A stretch of 53,513 nt of DNA from Candidatus Cryptobacteroides faecipullorum (GCA_017694885.1 JADIMH010000056.1:1-53513); one strand, 5' to 3'; shown: positions 7,424 through 16,609, counted from the stretch's first letter. Numbers and translations are program-made. Notes: a model not told the origin generated them from the letters alone.

Positions 7424-9484
7424 TTATTCCGTAAAGTCATACCCGACAATCTGAGATGCATATTGACTCCAACCCTCTGCCGATTTATATGCTTCAACTG
7501 ATTCGGTTGGGACATAGATTGTTGTCTTTGCTGGTATGCCTATACTTTGATCATATATTGTTGGCGGAATAGTAGATTTATTATATATTGTTTCAAGACT
7601 ATTACAATAGAGAAATGCAATTCCAATCCTTAGGATGTTTTGAGGAATAGTGACTTTAACAAGACTATGACAGTTTGTAAACACACTATTCCCAATATTT
7701 GTTATACTATTCGGGATAGTAATTTTGGTCAGATTCATGCATTCGGCAAAAGTACTATTCTCAATCTTTGTCACTCCTTCGGGAATAGTAATTTCTGCAA
7801 GATTACTACATCCACAGAATGCATAAGTTCCAATACTTTTAACAGTGCTCGGTATATTAATTTGTTCAAAATCACAATACCAAAATGCATAAGTTCCAAT
7901 ACTTGTCACTCCCTCTGGAATAGAAATATCAACAAGACTACTATTCCTAAAAGCTTCATTCCCTATAATTGTAACCTTTGCAGGAAGGGTAATTCCAATA
8001 AGATTACTTTTACCATTAAAAGCACTGTTCCAAATTTCTGTCACATCATCCTCAAACACTATAACACCTTTCCCATTACCGTATGTGTTGCTGAGTATTG
8101 TTCCACTCAGACTATAGGTGTCAGGTTCAATGATATTCCCGTCGGCACTGATATACCATATCTCATTGTCGGCAATCGTTGCTCCTGTCTGCGAAACGGT
8201 AATGGTATTCAATACCTCGTTGGCAGAGTTTACGAACGATACATTTGCCGTTCTTGTCGAATTGCCGATATTGGCTGCAATATCCAATAACACGACATCG
8301 TTCCTCATTGTTGCTTTGGTATGGATATCCGATACAGATATCCATGATTTCGCATCATCCGGGATACTTACGGTATAGTTCAGATTGGTCGAAAGGTTAA
8401 CTTCTATTATAGTCTGGTCACTGTCTGCGACATACGATTTAGTCACAATCGAAACCACTCCCTCCTCAAATACAAGTTTCTTCATGATTGTCTTGCCCTG
8501 TCCGTCCGATGCAAGAACTATGACTTCTCCGTTTTTCATCGGGTTGGGTGCAGTCACGGTTATTATCCCGGAGGTATTGCCAGTTTTCTCAACCTTTGCC
8601 TCCCAACCTCCGTGAGGGATTGCTGCCACTTCTGTATTTTCGTTTCCGTATGTTAATGTATATGAAACAGAAACTGTCTCTCCAGATGAACATACAAGGT
8701 TATTGTCTCCGACAAACTGCAAATCGAAATCGTTGCTCCTGCGAGGGATTATAAGTGTCGTAACATTGTCAGCAAGAACTAGATAGACAAATTCCTCGTC
8801 GTATGTTACCTTGCTGAACATCGAATCTCCGTCAATACCGTCTTTTCCGTCATTGCCGTTTTCTCCTGTTGCTTTTCCCAACTGATCCCATGAATTTCCG
8901 TTGTCGTACGAGATAAACCAATACCCCTCCTCGATTTTCAACTGGGGTGTGATACCGTCACTTCCGTCATTCCCGTCATGTCCGTTTTCACCGTCAACAC
9001 CATCTTTCCCGTCAGTTCCGTTTGCCTTGATCTTGTTCCCGTCATCGTCAAGCAACCAGTTCCCGTCCAATGTCCAATAGTAGTTTCCGTCAGAACTTTG
9101 TCTTACTCCGATAATAGGAGTATGTCCGTCTTGACCGTCTGTCCCGTTAGTTCCGTCGATTCCATCCTTACCGTCATTCCCGTGATAAATGGTAACAGGA
9201 CCACTCTTGGAGAAGTTGATAGTGTATCCAATCGTTTCTCCTCCCGATGTAACAGGAGTTATTGATGTCACATAGTCATTGTCTTGCAGTGCAGCAACTA
9301 TCGTCTGCAAGGAAGATATGTTGGTGTTCATCTGACTGCACAATGACTCCAACTGTGCAATCCGATTCTCGTGATCCCTCACCTCATTCCAGAGTTCGGA
9401 ATCATCATACTTGCAGGATGTAATCCCTCCTGCTATGACTGCAAGTATGGTTGCAATCAAGATTCTAAAAGCAAACCGATTCAT
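7424..9484 (-). CDS. Surface lipoprotein with collagen-like, BACON and BspA leucine-rich repeats
   Basis: A 686-residue exported lipoprotein. The signal peptide ends in a lipobox with Cys24 (GGITSC). A short coiled coil (about 28-68) resembles the DUF4988/PL29-type N-terminal domain. Collagen-like G-x-D/N-G repeats lie at 101-120, 155-178 and 207-220; a BACON-type domain spans about 345-433; BspA-type leucine-rich repeats, each with an IPEGVTSIG-like core, span about 475-640. Such proteins sit on the Bacteroidales outer surface and bind matrix, glycans or phage. It starts 12 bp after the FRG gene and ends at a strong terminator, so the two form one transcript. Its AT-rich, repeat-built sequence suggests transfer and recombination. 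Confidence 0.85.
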   Translation of the reverse strand: MNRFAFRILIATILAVIAGGITSCKYDDSELWNEVRDHENRIAQLESLCSQMNTNISSLQTIVAALQDNDYVTSITPVTSGGETIGYTINFSKSGPVTIYHGNDGKDGIDGTNGTDGQDGHTPIIGVRQSSDGNYYWTLDGNWLLDDDGNKIKANGTDGKDGVDGENGHDGNDGSDGITPQLKIEEGYWFISYDNGNSWDQLGKATGENGNDGKDGIDGDSMFSKVTYDEEFVYLVLADNVTTLIIPRRSNDFDLQFVGDNNLVCSSGETVSVSYTLTYGNENTEVAAIPHGGWEAKVEKTGNTSGIITVTAPNPMKNGEVIVLASDGQGKTIMKKLVFEEGVVSIVTKSYVADSDQTIIEVNLSTNLNYTVSIPDDAKSWISVSDIHTKATMRNDVVLLDIAANIGNSTRTANVSFVNSANEVLNTITVSQTGATIADNEIWYISADGNIIEPDTYSLSGTILSNTYGNGKGVIVFEDDVTEIWNSAFNGKSNLIGITLPAKVTIIGNEAFRNSSLVDISIPEGVTSIGTYAFWYCDFEQINIPSTVKSIGTYAFCGCSNLAEITIPEGVTKIENSTFAECMNLTKITIPNSITNIGNSVFTNCHSLVKVTIPQNILRIGIAFLYCNSLETIYNKSTIPPTIYDQSIGIPAKTTIYVPTESVEAYKSAEGWSQYASQIVGYDFTE

Positions 9485-9496
9485 TTCAACTATCTT

Positions 9497-10501
9497 TTAA
9501 TTGGATTTACAAGTCTCTAATTTCTGGATAATCTCTTTCTTATAGTCCTTACATATTGGCAACAATCTGCGGTTACACATACAACGTGTCGTCAGATACA
9601 TACATAAAGTCTTATTTAAAGATTTATGGATAAGTAGAATCTTCAATTTCCTCTCCGGAAACACTTTTTTCCACAACTGTTCAAATGGTATATTTTCTGT
9701 ATTGTTTATCAACAATTTACCCTTTTGACGGACAATATTGTCGTTAGCAAAAGATATACGATAATCTATTCCATTCTTGTTTAATGTCGTAGCGAAATAG
9801 TTATAGGTAACATATTGGATTTCATCCTGTTCGATTTCCATTATGTCACACTGTTCTATAGCCGATTTTGCATTGTTTAATATTCTACAAGAACAGTTGG
9901 AGGATAAATCTATTTTATCCAACAAATTCTCTATATATGATGAATATCTGTTGCCACCGTTAAGTCTGAAATTATTAGTTATCTTCGAATCTTCTGTAAA
10001 TTTTATTATGGAGAAGTAGTTGTCAAGAGGGTTTGAGGAAACGATATGACTACCGTTTACGGCAAAATACAATGCAACGTCGAAACTTGAACTGAAGTCT
10101 AACATCGGGGAACATTGTGTAAAATGCTGAAGCGCAGAATATGCCCATATCGGATTGTATCCTAATAATTTACAAATATTTCTATATCTGATGCAGTTGA
10201 ATTGTCTTTCGTATTGAGTTTTAAGATACCCGTTATCAAGTTGTGCAGAAATCTGATACAGATAGGAAATAAAGTCGTGATAAGGGATATCTTGTAAATC
10301 TTTTTTATGGTTGTGATAGAATCGTTGTGCACTATTGAACATCTTATACTTGGCAGTAATTACTCCACGGTAGTAAGTATTATTATAGCATCCGATATTA
10401 TTGATGTAATCATCAAATTCTGTCGTCGTCTGTATAATTTGCTCAATATCAAATACTTCTTCGAGTTTATCTATTGAAGTATATTCTTCTTGGCAACCCA
10501 T
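9497..10501 (-). CDS. FRG-domain protein
   Basis: A 334-residue protein with the FRG fold. It has a YYRG motif at residues 43-46 and the long conserved segment starting ALQHFTQ (123-129), then LDFSSSFDVALYFA (134-147), which parallels the family pattern of a QH-x-G-x2-T-x2-LDW segment followed by ALFFA. FRG proteins occur in defence islands, toxin systems and phage; the biochemical activity of most is not known. No signal peptide. The gene is very AT-rich compared with the chromosome. It is the first gene of a unit with the surface lipoprotein, with a leader of about 270 nt that holds a long quasi-palindrome. There is no visible antitoxin partner. Confidence 0.75.
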   Translation of the reverse strand: MGCQEEYTSIDKLEEVFDIEQIIQTTTEFDDYINNIGCYNNTYYRGVITAKYKMFNSAQRFYHNHKKDLQDIPYHDFISYLYQISAQLDNGYLKTQYERQFNCIRYRNICKLLGYNPIWAYSALQHFTQCSPMLDFSSSFDVALYFAVNGSHIVSSNPLDNYFSIIKFTEDSKITNNFRLNGGNRYSSYIENLLDKIDLSSNCSCRILNNAKSAIEQCDIMEIEQDEIQYVTYNYFATTLNKNGIDYRISFANDNIVRQKGKLLINNTENIPFEQLWKKVFPERKLKILLIHKSLNKTLCMYLTTRCMCNRRLLPICKDYKKEIIQKLETCKSN

Positions 10502-10554
10502 TTCATTCTACCTGACCACCCAACTCCGAAAATGGTATTTAATGTAACAAAGAA

Positions 10555-10740
10555 AAGTGTGGAGTTGATTGCTTATCCGAATGGAGGTTCTGGAATACCT
10601 TGGTACAAATAAACAATACTCCACACCTGCTGCTATATATCAAGAATGATATATGACAAGACAAGTGGTGAATGTTGCTTGCTGTATCCTTGTACCAGTG
10701 AATTTTCCAGATTCCCATTCAAGGAGAAAGCAAAACACTT
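10555..10740. repeat. Long quasi-palindrome in the FRG leader
   Basis: Nested complementary blocks share one centre near 10647: AAGTGT 10555-10560 with ACACTT 10735-10740; GAATGG 10579-10584 with CCATTC 10715-10720; TCTGGAA 10589-10595 with TTCCAGA 10705-10711; TGGTACAA 10601-10608 with TTGTACCA 10690-10697; and a tight core ATATATCA 10635-10642 with TGATATAT 10647-10654. A competing local hairpin pairs GTGTGGAGT 10557-10565 with ACTCCACAC 10618-10626. The two folds exclude each other, as in RNA switches. It could equally be a MITE-like insertion. Confidence 0.6.
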
Positions 10741-10775
10741 TCATCAATATGTTGAGTCATCTTCCGATGACACCA

Positions 10776-10783
10776 CAAATATA
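10776..10783 (-). promoter_or_regulatory. Probable promoter of the FRG-lipoprotein operon
   Basis: CAAATATA on the plus strand is TATATTTG on the minus strand, a perfect TAnnTTTG box. It would give a leader of roughly 270 nt containing the quasi-palindrome. Confidence 0.5.
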
Positions 10784-11245
10784 GAAAATGTTTCCAACAT
10801 CCGTGGAGTATTGTGATACAAATTTGACACTAAATCTGCTCAAAATCAACATTGACATACATTTTTGTTTGTCGTATTCTGATAGATCTGCACCCTCTGT
10901 TGCCAAACCTGCATCCGCAATCAACTTTGTTTCCGTAAAATTGGTTTCAAACTTCTCAAAGAACTGAAAAGTATATCCGGACAAATGCGAAAAGTTTCAA
11001 TAAAATGAGATTTTTGGCAGATAACTTACTAAAACAAGTCCACTATACAGTATCTCTGATGACAAGGGAAAACGACAAGAACGAAAGAGAGAATCAATAA
11101 AATCGTCAAAAAATAATCTACTGAAAATCAGTAATTTCCACTCCAAAATTCCTTACAAAATAAGAATAGTAATAGGTCAAAAATTAGCAAACTAATTTTG
11201 TGCCGTATTGCCCTGAAACACCTCCAGGACACCTTCAGACAAGGA
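10784..11245. other. AT-rich spacer, probable island end
   Basis: No supported gene. The open frames at 10757-10984 (minus) and 11198-11485 (plus) lack family resemblance; the second overlaps a real gene on the other strand. No terminal repeat matching the left junction was found. Confidence 0.4.
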
Positions 11246-11287
11246 AAAACCGAAGCAGAAACTTCATCAGTTATCTACTTCGGTTTT
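11246..11287 (-). terminator. Terminator after the DUF2795 gene
   Basis: AAAACCGAAG (11246-11255) pairs perfectly with CTTCGGTTTT (11278-11287). On the minus strand the stem ends in a run of U, suiting the gene that stops at 11330. Confidence 0.65.
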
Positions 11288-11329
11288 CAAAATCAATTGA
11301 TTTTCAATCAGATAATCAACAGAATTCTG

Positions 11330-11551
11330 TTAATATTCCTCCTCGTTGAAGAAGAAATCATCTTTTGTGGGGTAGTCGGGCCAGATGTCTTCGATACTTT
11401 CGTATATCTCGCCGTCATCGTCAAGTTCTTCAAGATTTTCAACTACTTCAAGAGGCGCTCCGGAACGCGTAGCATAGTCGATTAGTTCTTCCTTGGTAGC
11501 TGGCCATGGAGCGTCTTCAAGTCTGTACGCAAGTTCAAGTGTCCAATACAT
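11330..11551 (-). CDS. Small DUF2795-like protein
   Basis: A 73-residue acidic protein starting MYWTLELAYR at the ATG at 11551; the frame runs back to 11581 without added family sequence. The core WPATKEELIDYATRSGAP with a following LEEL-DDGEIYESIEDIW matches the pattern of the DUF2795 family (a P-A-T-K-E-E-L helix, then a Y-x-S-x-x-D-I segment). Homologues are common in Bacteroidales; function is unknown. It is divergent from folE and closes with its own terminator. This is the first chromosome-like gene after the island. Confidence 0.75.
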   Translation of the reverse strand: MYWTLELAYRLEDAPWPATKEELIDYATRSGAPLEVVENLEELDDDGEIYESIEDIWPDYPTKDDFFFNEEEY

Positions 11552-11666
11552 GGTAAATTTACCTAATTTATTAAAATTCAACTTATTAGCCTTTCCAAGA
11601 ATCTATCATAGATTGCTTTAGGGCTGCAAATATATATAAAAAAAACTAAAATGACTTTCTTTTTCT

Positions 11667-11674
11667 TATTTTTG
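11667..11674 (+). promoter_or_regulatory. folE promoter -7 box TATTTTTG
   Basis: Perfect TAnnTTTG followed by CAG, about 90 bp before the folE start. Transcription would begin near 11680. Confidence 0.65.
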
Positions 11675-11764
11675 CAGTCCGGCTACGGGACGTGGTGATT
11701 ATCAATATTTATACCAATTCTGATATGGCAGCCGGACATTGACGGTTTTACATAGAATTACAGC

Positions 11765-12355
11765 ATGGCATATATCAGGGAAGACAAATACGATGAGCAG
11801 GTAACTGCCGAAATAGCAAAGCATTACAAAGAAATTCTCAGACTTTTGGGAGAGGATCCTGACCGTGAAGGGCTGGTAAGGACACCGGAAAGGGTGGCCA
11901 AGGCATTGCAGTTCCTTACGAAAGGCTATCATCAGGACGGGGCGGAAATCATACGGGGAGCCATTTTCAAGGAAGAGTATCAGCAGATGGTCCTTGTAAA
12001 GGATATCGAACTGTATTCTACCTGCGAGCACCATGTCATGCCTTTCATCGGAAAGGCTCATGTGGCATATATTCCTAACGGCTACATTACGGGATTGAGC
12101 AAAATCGCGCGCGTAGTGGAGACCTATGCCCGCAGACTGCAGGTGCAGGAACGTCTGACGGTCCAGATCCGAGATTGTATCCAGAAGACTCTCAACCCTA
12201 TAGGTGTTGCCGTAGTCATTGAGGCGGCACATACCTGTATGCAGATACGGGGAATAGAAAAAGCCAATGCGGTCACAACCACATCGGCTTTTTCAGGCAT
12301 TTTCCTGAAGGATGAAAGAACCCGCAATGAGTTCCTCAATCTTATACGGCACTGA
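11765..12355 (+). CDS. folE: GTP cyclohydrolase I
   Basis: Converts GTP to 7,8-dihydroneopterin triphosphate, the first step to folate and other pterins. At 196 residues it has normal length. The zinc ligands are visible: C87 and H90 in [10 protein letters not shown], and C158 in [10 protein letters not shown]. The conserved [23 protein letters not shown] core is intact, shown here as its parts GLSKIARVV (110-118) and [10 protein letters not shown] (123-132). It has its own promoter and is convergent with the sulfatase gene, 26 bp apart. Nothing odd. Confidence 0.97.
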   Translation: MAYIREDKYDEQVTAEIAKHYKEILRLLGEDPDREGLVRTPERVAKALQFLTKGYHQDGAEIIRGAIFKEEYQQMVLVKDIELYSTCEHHVMPFIGKAHVAYIPNGYITGLSKIARVVETYARRLQVQERLTVQIRDCIQKTLNPIGVAVVIEAAHTCMQIRGIEKANAVTTTSAFSGIFLKDERTRNEFLNLIRH

Positions 12356-12381
12356 CAGTCCTTTTGCCGGAGACAGGCTGA

Positions 12382-13944
12382 TCACATCCCGACTTCATCC
12401 GGCCAGGGACACGGAAGACCGGTAACTTTAAACGAAGGCCTTTGCGCACCGGCCTTGCGCAAATATTTTCCGAGCTTGGAGGACAGTTTTTTTACCATGT
12501 CGGGACGCTCAGAGGCGAGATTGTGTTCTTCTCCGATGTCATCAGCGATATTGTAAAGTTCCTTGGTTCCCGTCTCGTAAAAATATATGAGTTTCCAGTC
12601 TCCGCTGCGCACCGTACAGGTAGAACCTATGCCGGGACCTGTTTCTCCCCATAGATTCGGGAAGTTCCAGAAAAGGTCTCTCCCGCTGGAAGGGTCGCCG
12701 GAACCGTCCAGCAAAGGGACAAAACTTTTCCCGTCTACGGTCTGAGGAACAGAATACCTTTTTATTCCTGCCATCTCCAGTATACTCGGATATATGTCTT
12801 CTGCCATGATATAGCTTCCGCATCTCGTACCGCCTTCCGTCACTCCCGGCCAATATACGATCATCGGTTCACGGACACCACCTTCATAGGCAGAACCTTT
12901 TCCGCATTTCAAAGGGTAGTTCTGGGTATAAAGTGGCGCATCGCGCCAATGGGCTCCGGTTGCATAACCGCCGTTGTCACCCATAAAGATTATAATGGTA
13001 TTGTCCGCCTCTCCGTTATTCTCCAGCCAGTCCATGATATCCCCGAGACTCTTGTCCATACCTTCGATCAATGCAGCATATGCGGCCTCCTTGTCCGAAA
13101 GGCCTTTCTTCTTGTATTTATCAAAGAACCTGACATCCTTGTCTATAGGGATGTGTACGGCATAATGCGACATGTAAAGGTAGAACGGCTGATTGTAGGC
13201 CTTTGCCTTGTCCAGTGCCTGAAGTGCCTCCCGGGTAAGGGCTTCAGTCAGGAAAGTCCCTGACTTCCAATACTTGCGCATACCCTTGACATGAAATGGA
13301 GATGTCGGGTTGCCGTTGTCATCATGGCCATAGTTGAATTCACTCAGATATGTGGCCACTCCCCCGGAAGCATGGCCGGTTATATTGACCTCGAACCCGA
13401 AATGGCAAGGGTTCTCACCCGGCGTATCTTTAGCGCCCCAGTGAGCCTTTCCGCAGTGGATGGTATGATAGCCGCTGTCCTTGAGAAGCTGCACGAAAGA
13501 AGTGCACAGGTAAGTGTTTCCTGTACCGGAGACCTGAGAGATACCGTTATAGTTCCATTCCGGCAACGAAAGGACATCGCTCTCCATATCGGTCTTCACG
13601 TTCTTCTCGAGAGTCCAGTTGGTCACCCGGTGACGCGCGGCATTGGAGCCGGTCATGATACTGCACCTGGTAGGGGAACTTACGCTTGAAGCATATGCCT
13701 GGGTAAAAATGACACCCTGCCGCGCAAGACGCTCCATATTAGGGGTCTCATACCTTTCATTATAGAAAGTCTTCTCCGTCCAGAACGGAACGGAAGTATC
13801 CTGCCATCCCATGTCGTCAACAAGGAAGAAAATAATATTGGGACGGTCTTCACCGGACCTGCCGGAATTCTGTGGATGTGCATACGCACAAGTACCTGCA
13901 GCAACAGGTGCAAGCCCCAATGCAACTATCAGTCTACGGTTCAT
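12382..13944 (-). CDS. Secreted sulfatase, serine type
   Basis: A 520-residue S1-family sulfatase exported by an N-terminal signal peptide (cut near Ala22). The metal-site segment LVDDMGW is at 41-47. The maturation motif S89-S-P-T-R93-C-S carries a serine, so the formylglycine must be made by an anaerobic radical-SAM maturase (not in this window). DNGG near residue 320 contributes further metal ligands. It removes sulfate from a glycan; the exact linkage cannot be read from sequence. It is the last gene of the operon esterase - fucosidase - sulfatase (53-bp gap), which points to a sulfated fucose-containing glycan such as mucin or an algal or plant polymer. Confidence 0.93.
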   Translation of the reverse strand: MNRRLIVALGLAPVAAGTCAYAHPQNSGRSGEDRPNIIFFLVDDMGWQDTSVPFWTEKTFYNERYETPNMERLARQGVIFTQAYASSVSSPTRCSIMTGSNAARHRVTNWTLEKNVKTDMESDVLSLPEWNYNGISQVSGTGNTYLCTSFVQLLKDSGYHTIHCGKAHWGAKDTPGENPCHFGFEVNITGHASGGVATYLSEFNYGHDDNGNPTSPFHVKGMRKYWKSGTFLTEALTREALQALDKAKAYNQPFYLYMSHYAVHIPIDKDVRFFDKYKKKGLSDKEAAYAALIEGMDKSLGDIMDWLENNGEADNTIIIFMGDNGGYATGAHWRDAPLYTQNYPLKCGKGSAYEGGVREPMIVYWPGVTEGGTRCGSYIMAEDIYPSILEMAGIKRYSVPQTVDGKSFVPLLDGSGDPSSGRDLFWNFPNLWGETGPGIGSTCTVRSGDWKLIYFYETGTKELYNIADDIGEEHNLASERPDMVKKLSSKLGKYLRKAGAQRPSFKVTGLPCPWPDEVGM

Positions 13945-13997
13945 TCAATATTTCTTTAACAATTATACATGAAAACGACAATACCGGAAGCACCCTG

Positions 13998-15386
13998 CTA
14001 ACGGGTGCAATATACGCTGAAATCGGCTATCCGTGGAATATCCCTGCTATTGTCGACAACAAGCCTAAATGATGATGCTTCCACCGGAGTGTCGAAATAT
14101 GCTATTCTCTTGTGTCCCACGGAAGTGCCGGAGCAGACTGTCTGCCACTTGCCTCCGACTCTGGCATCCACGCGATAAGACCTTATCCTCTCCCCTTCCG
14201 CGATATCTTCACTGATGATGCAGCAGTCGGCCTTGCGGACGGAAGGAAGTTTAAGCGTCAGCTTTTCAGCCTCTCCGGAAGTCTTTCCAACAGGCGTCCC
14301 GAATCTTCTGGAAATCTCGGCACCCCATTCCTGAAGGCGCCTTACGTCCCCTTCAGGAATAAGACCGTCCGGATCCGGGGTCAGACCGACTATCAGGGTA
14401 GCATTCCGCCCGACGGATTTTTCATATATATCCATCAGTGTCTCAAGAGAATATACGGCATTTTCATCACCGGGCTCCCAGAACCATTCATGTCGCCCGT
14501 TCGCCCCGCGGAGCGGAGTATCGGCCATTGCAGGTACCCAGAAGGCGCCGTCAGGATCTCCATGAGCAAGGAGCCCGTTGTGTGCGGCAGCCGACTCATT
14601 GTTCCGGTTGTGACTGTAAGGATAAGGGAAAGTCGACCAGCACGGATAACCCACAGTACCGCTTTCAGAACCGCCCCAGCGAAGGTCCGCACGGTCTGCA
14701 TTGTGATAGAAAAGGCAGTCCGGCTGGTATCTGTCCACTATCGGCTCCACATCAGGCCCCATGCCGCGGGGATCATCCGCACCTCCGTCAAACCATATCA
14801 TGAACAGGTCTCCGTATCTGGTACATAGCTCGGTCACCATCCTTTCGCAATAGCGGCGGTACCATTCCTGGCGGTTCTTTGCGAAATTCCCGTCCCCTTC
14901 CGCCTTGAAATTGTGAATGCCGAGCAGGGAATTCCAGCGTATCCCGACATAAATGCCGGGCTGGATCCCGTATTTCCTGCATGAATTCACGAAATCACGG
15001 ACAATATCCCCCTTGCCGTCCCTCCACCTGACCGCCTTAAGGCAATACGGGTTCACATCACTCTGCCACAGTCCGAAACCGGTCTCATGAGTTGCCGTCA
15101 GAATGGCAAACTTCGCTCCGGCTGCCTTTGCCGCACGGATCCATTGGTCGGTATCAAGATGTTCCGGATTGAAAATATTGTAATCCTCGACAGGATTTAT
15201 ACGGTTGTTCCCTTGACCGTACACCTGACCGTCAAACACATGCAGGTCATAATGGAACACAACTCCCATCTCCGCCTCATGCCATTTCAGCTGTCTTGGA
15301 GCCGGAACAGGGATTCCGTTCTCCTGGGAAAACAACATCGGGACAGCCAGCAAGATTGTCAAAAATGCAATAAAAGTCCTTTTCAT
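13998..15386 (-). CDS. Secreted alpha-L-fucosidase, GH29
   Basis: A 462-residue GH29 enzyme starting at MKRTFIAFLT (ATG 15386) with a signal peptide cut near Ser20-Gln21. The catalytic domain fills residues 30-340: FHYD and TATHETGFGLW segments line the site, and D200 in LFMIWFDGG is the expected nucleophile. A C-terminal beta-sandwich (about 370-462), resembling a discoidin fold, may bind sugar. It releases L-fucose from glycans in the periplasm or at the surface. It lies between the esterase (gap about 50 bp) and the sulfatase in one operon. The fucose permease gene at 36136 would take up the product. Confidence 0.93.
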   Translation of the reverse strand: MKRTFIAFLTILLAVPMLFSQENGIPVPAPRQLKWHEAEMGVVFHYDLHVFDGQVYGQGNNRINPVEDYNIFNPEHLDTDQWIRAAKAAGAKFAILTATHETGFGLWQSDVNPYCLKAVRWRDGKGDIVRDFVNSCRKYGIQPGIYVGIRWNSLLGIHNFKAEGDGNFAKNRQEWYRRYCERMVTELCTRYGDLFMIWFDGGADDPRGMGPDVEPIVDRYQPDCLFYHNADRADLRWGGSESGTVGYPCWSTFPYPYSHNRNNESAAAHNGLLAHGDPDGAFWVPAMADTPLRGANGRHEWFWEPGDENAVYSLETLMDIYEKSVGRNATLIVGLTPDPDGLIPEGDVRRLQEWGAEISRRFGTPVGKTSGEAEKLTLKLPSVRKADCCIISEDIAEGERIRSYRVDARVGGKWQTVCSGTSVGHKRIAYFDTPVEASSFRLVVDNSRDIPRIADFSVYCTR

Positions 15387-15436
15387 TACAGACAATACGG
15401 TTTACGGTTGCCGGTACGGAAATCCCCGCCGCATGC

Positions 15437-16609
15437 TCATTTGAAAAGCCTTCCGGCAAAGTCGGTCAGGTAAATCCTCCAGTTGCGCCAGATATGTCCG
15501 CCACCGGTCTCTACATAGACATACGGGTAGCCGTGTTCATCAAGATAGGAACGGAGTTTTTTGTTCTCATCATACAGGAAATCCGTATTCCCTATGGCTA
15601 TATAGTAAAGTTCCAATCCGTTGGCAAATTGCTTCGCAATCTTCGCATCGAAGTCATCATAAATGCCTCCTTCCCCGTTTTCCGGGTTCCTGACCGCTGC
15701 GGAAAACAGCCCTACATAGTCAAACATATTCTCATACTGCTTGGATATATGGAAAGAATGGAAACCTCCCATAGACAGGCCGGCAATCGCACGTCCCGAT
15801 TTTTTCCTGATGGTACGATAATGTGAATCGACATAGTCCACTATATCCCTAAAAGCCGCTTCATAGGAACCTTCCATCGTTTTCATCGGCCTTGTCATCG
15901 GCTGGTAGAGACCTTCCGGCCCCTCTCCGGGGGCAGAAGGAAGTCCTGCATTCCCGTTCGGCATCACGACTATCATCGGCTCCGCCTTCCCCTGGGCGAT
16001 AAGGTTGTCAAGCACCTGCGCCGCACGTCCGAGCGTAACCCATGCATCCTCGTCGCCTCCCATCCCGTGAAGGAGGTAAAGGACAGGATATCTTCTGTTT
16101 CCTGAATCCTCATAGCCGGCCGGCGTATAGACTGTCATGCGGCGCTGCATGCCGAGTCCGGGAGAATCGTACCAGACCTTCGAGACCGTACCGTGAGCGG
16201 TTTTGCAGACATTGTACAGATTGCCCTTTTCTCCGGGTATAATGAAAATATTCATCATAGAGCGTACGTCTCTCATCAGAAAGACATTTGCTGGATCCAG
16301 CATCTGCAGCCCGTCGACTATGAAGGCATAGCTGTAAAGTTCCGAATCGAGAGGACCGGTGGTCAGAGACCAGACACCTCCCTCGCCCTCAACAAGTCCT
16401 GCTTTTCCCCAGCCTCCGTTTTCATTTTCAATGCAGTCTCCGGTAACTTCGACTTTCACTGCCTTGGGGGCATAAATACGGAAAGTAACGGAATTGTCCT
16501 CGTTGATCTGAGGAGAACGGACTCCTTCTTTTGTAAAGATTGCCTGCTGCGCCGATGCAGCCGCAGGCAGCAGCATGGCTGCAAGTAAAATCAGAAAAAT
16601 CTTTTTCAT
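15437..16609 (-). CDS. Secreted CE1-type carbohydrate esterase
   Basis: A 390-residue esterase with a signal peptide (cut after AAASA at 20). An N-terminal Ig-like E-set domain (about 25-125) is followed by an alpha/beta-hydrolase of the esterase-D/feruloyl-esterase type. It has the oxyanion loop LLHGMGGDED (179-188), nucleophile S279 in AGLSMGG and catalytic H372 in GGGHIW. It would remove acyl groups such as acetyl or feruloyl from glycans. First gene of the operon with fucosidase and sulfatase; a TAACTTTG promoter box lies 20 bp ahead of its start. Confidence 0.9.
   Translation of the reverse strand: MKKIFLILLAAMLLPAAASAQQAIFTKEGVRSPQINEDNSVTFRIYAPKAVKVEVTGDCIENENGGWGKAGLVEGEGGVWSLTTGPLDSELYSYAFIVDGLQMLDPANVFLMRDVRSMMNIFIIPGEKGNLYNVCKTAHGTVSKVWYDSPGLGMQRRMTVYTPAGYEDSGNRRYPVLYLLHGMGGDEDAWVTLGRAAQVLDNLIAQGKAEPMIVVMPNGNAGLPSAPGEGPEGLYQPMTRPMKTMEGSYEAAFRDIVDYVDSHYRTIRKKSGRAIAGLSMGGFHSFHISKQYENMFDYVGLFSAAVRNPENGEGGIYDDFDAKIAKQFANGLELYYIAIGNTDFLYDENKKLRSYLDEHGYPYVYVETGGGHIWRNWRIYLTDFAGRLFK

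Noticed and set aside
8800..9200. GC-skewed short tandem repeats resembling a minisatellite or CRISPR
   Set aside because: They are the codons of the collagen-like G-x-D repeats of the surface lipoprotein; no regular spacer-repeat array is present. No CRISPR array was seen in the window.
10757..10984. A 75-codon minus-strand frame in the spacer after the FRG leader
   Set aside because: It covers the likely FRG promoter and has no recognisable family; probably chance.
11198..11485. A 95-codon plus-strand frame
   Set aside because: It runs antisense to the DUF2795 gene and its terminator; hydrophobic composition is the mirror of an acidic gene.
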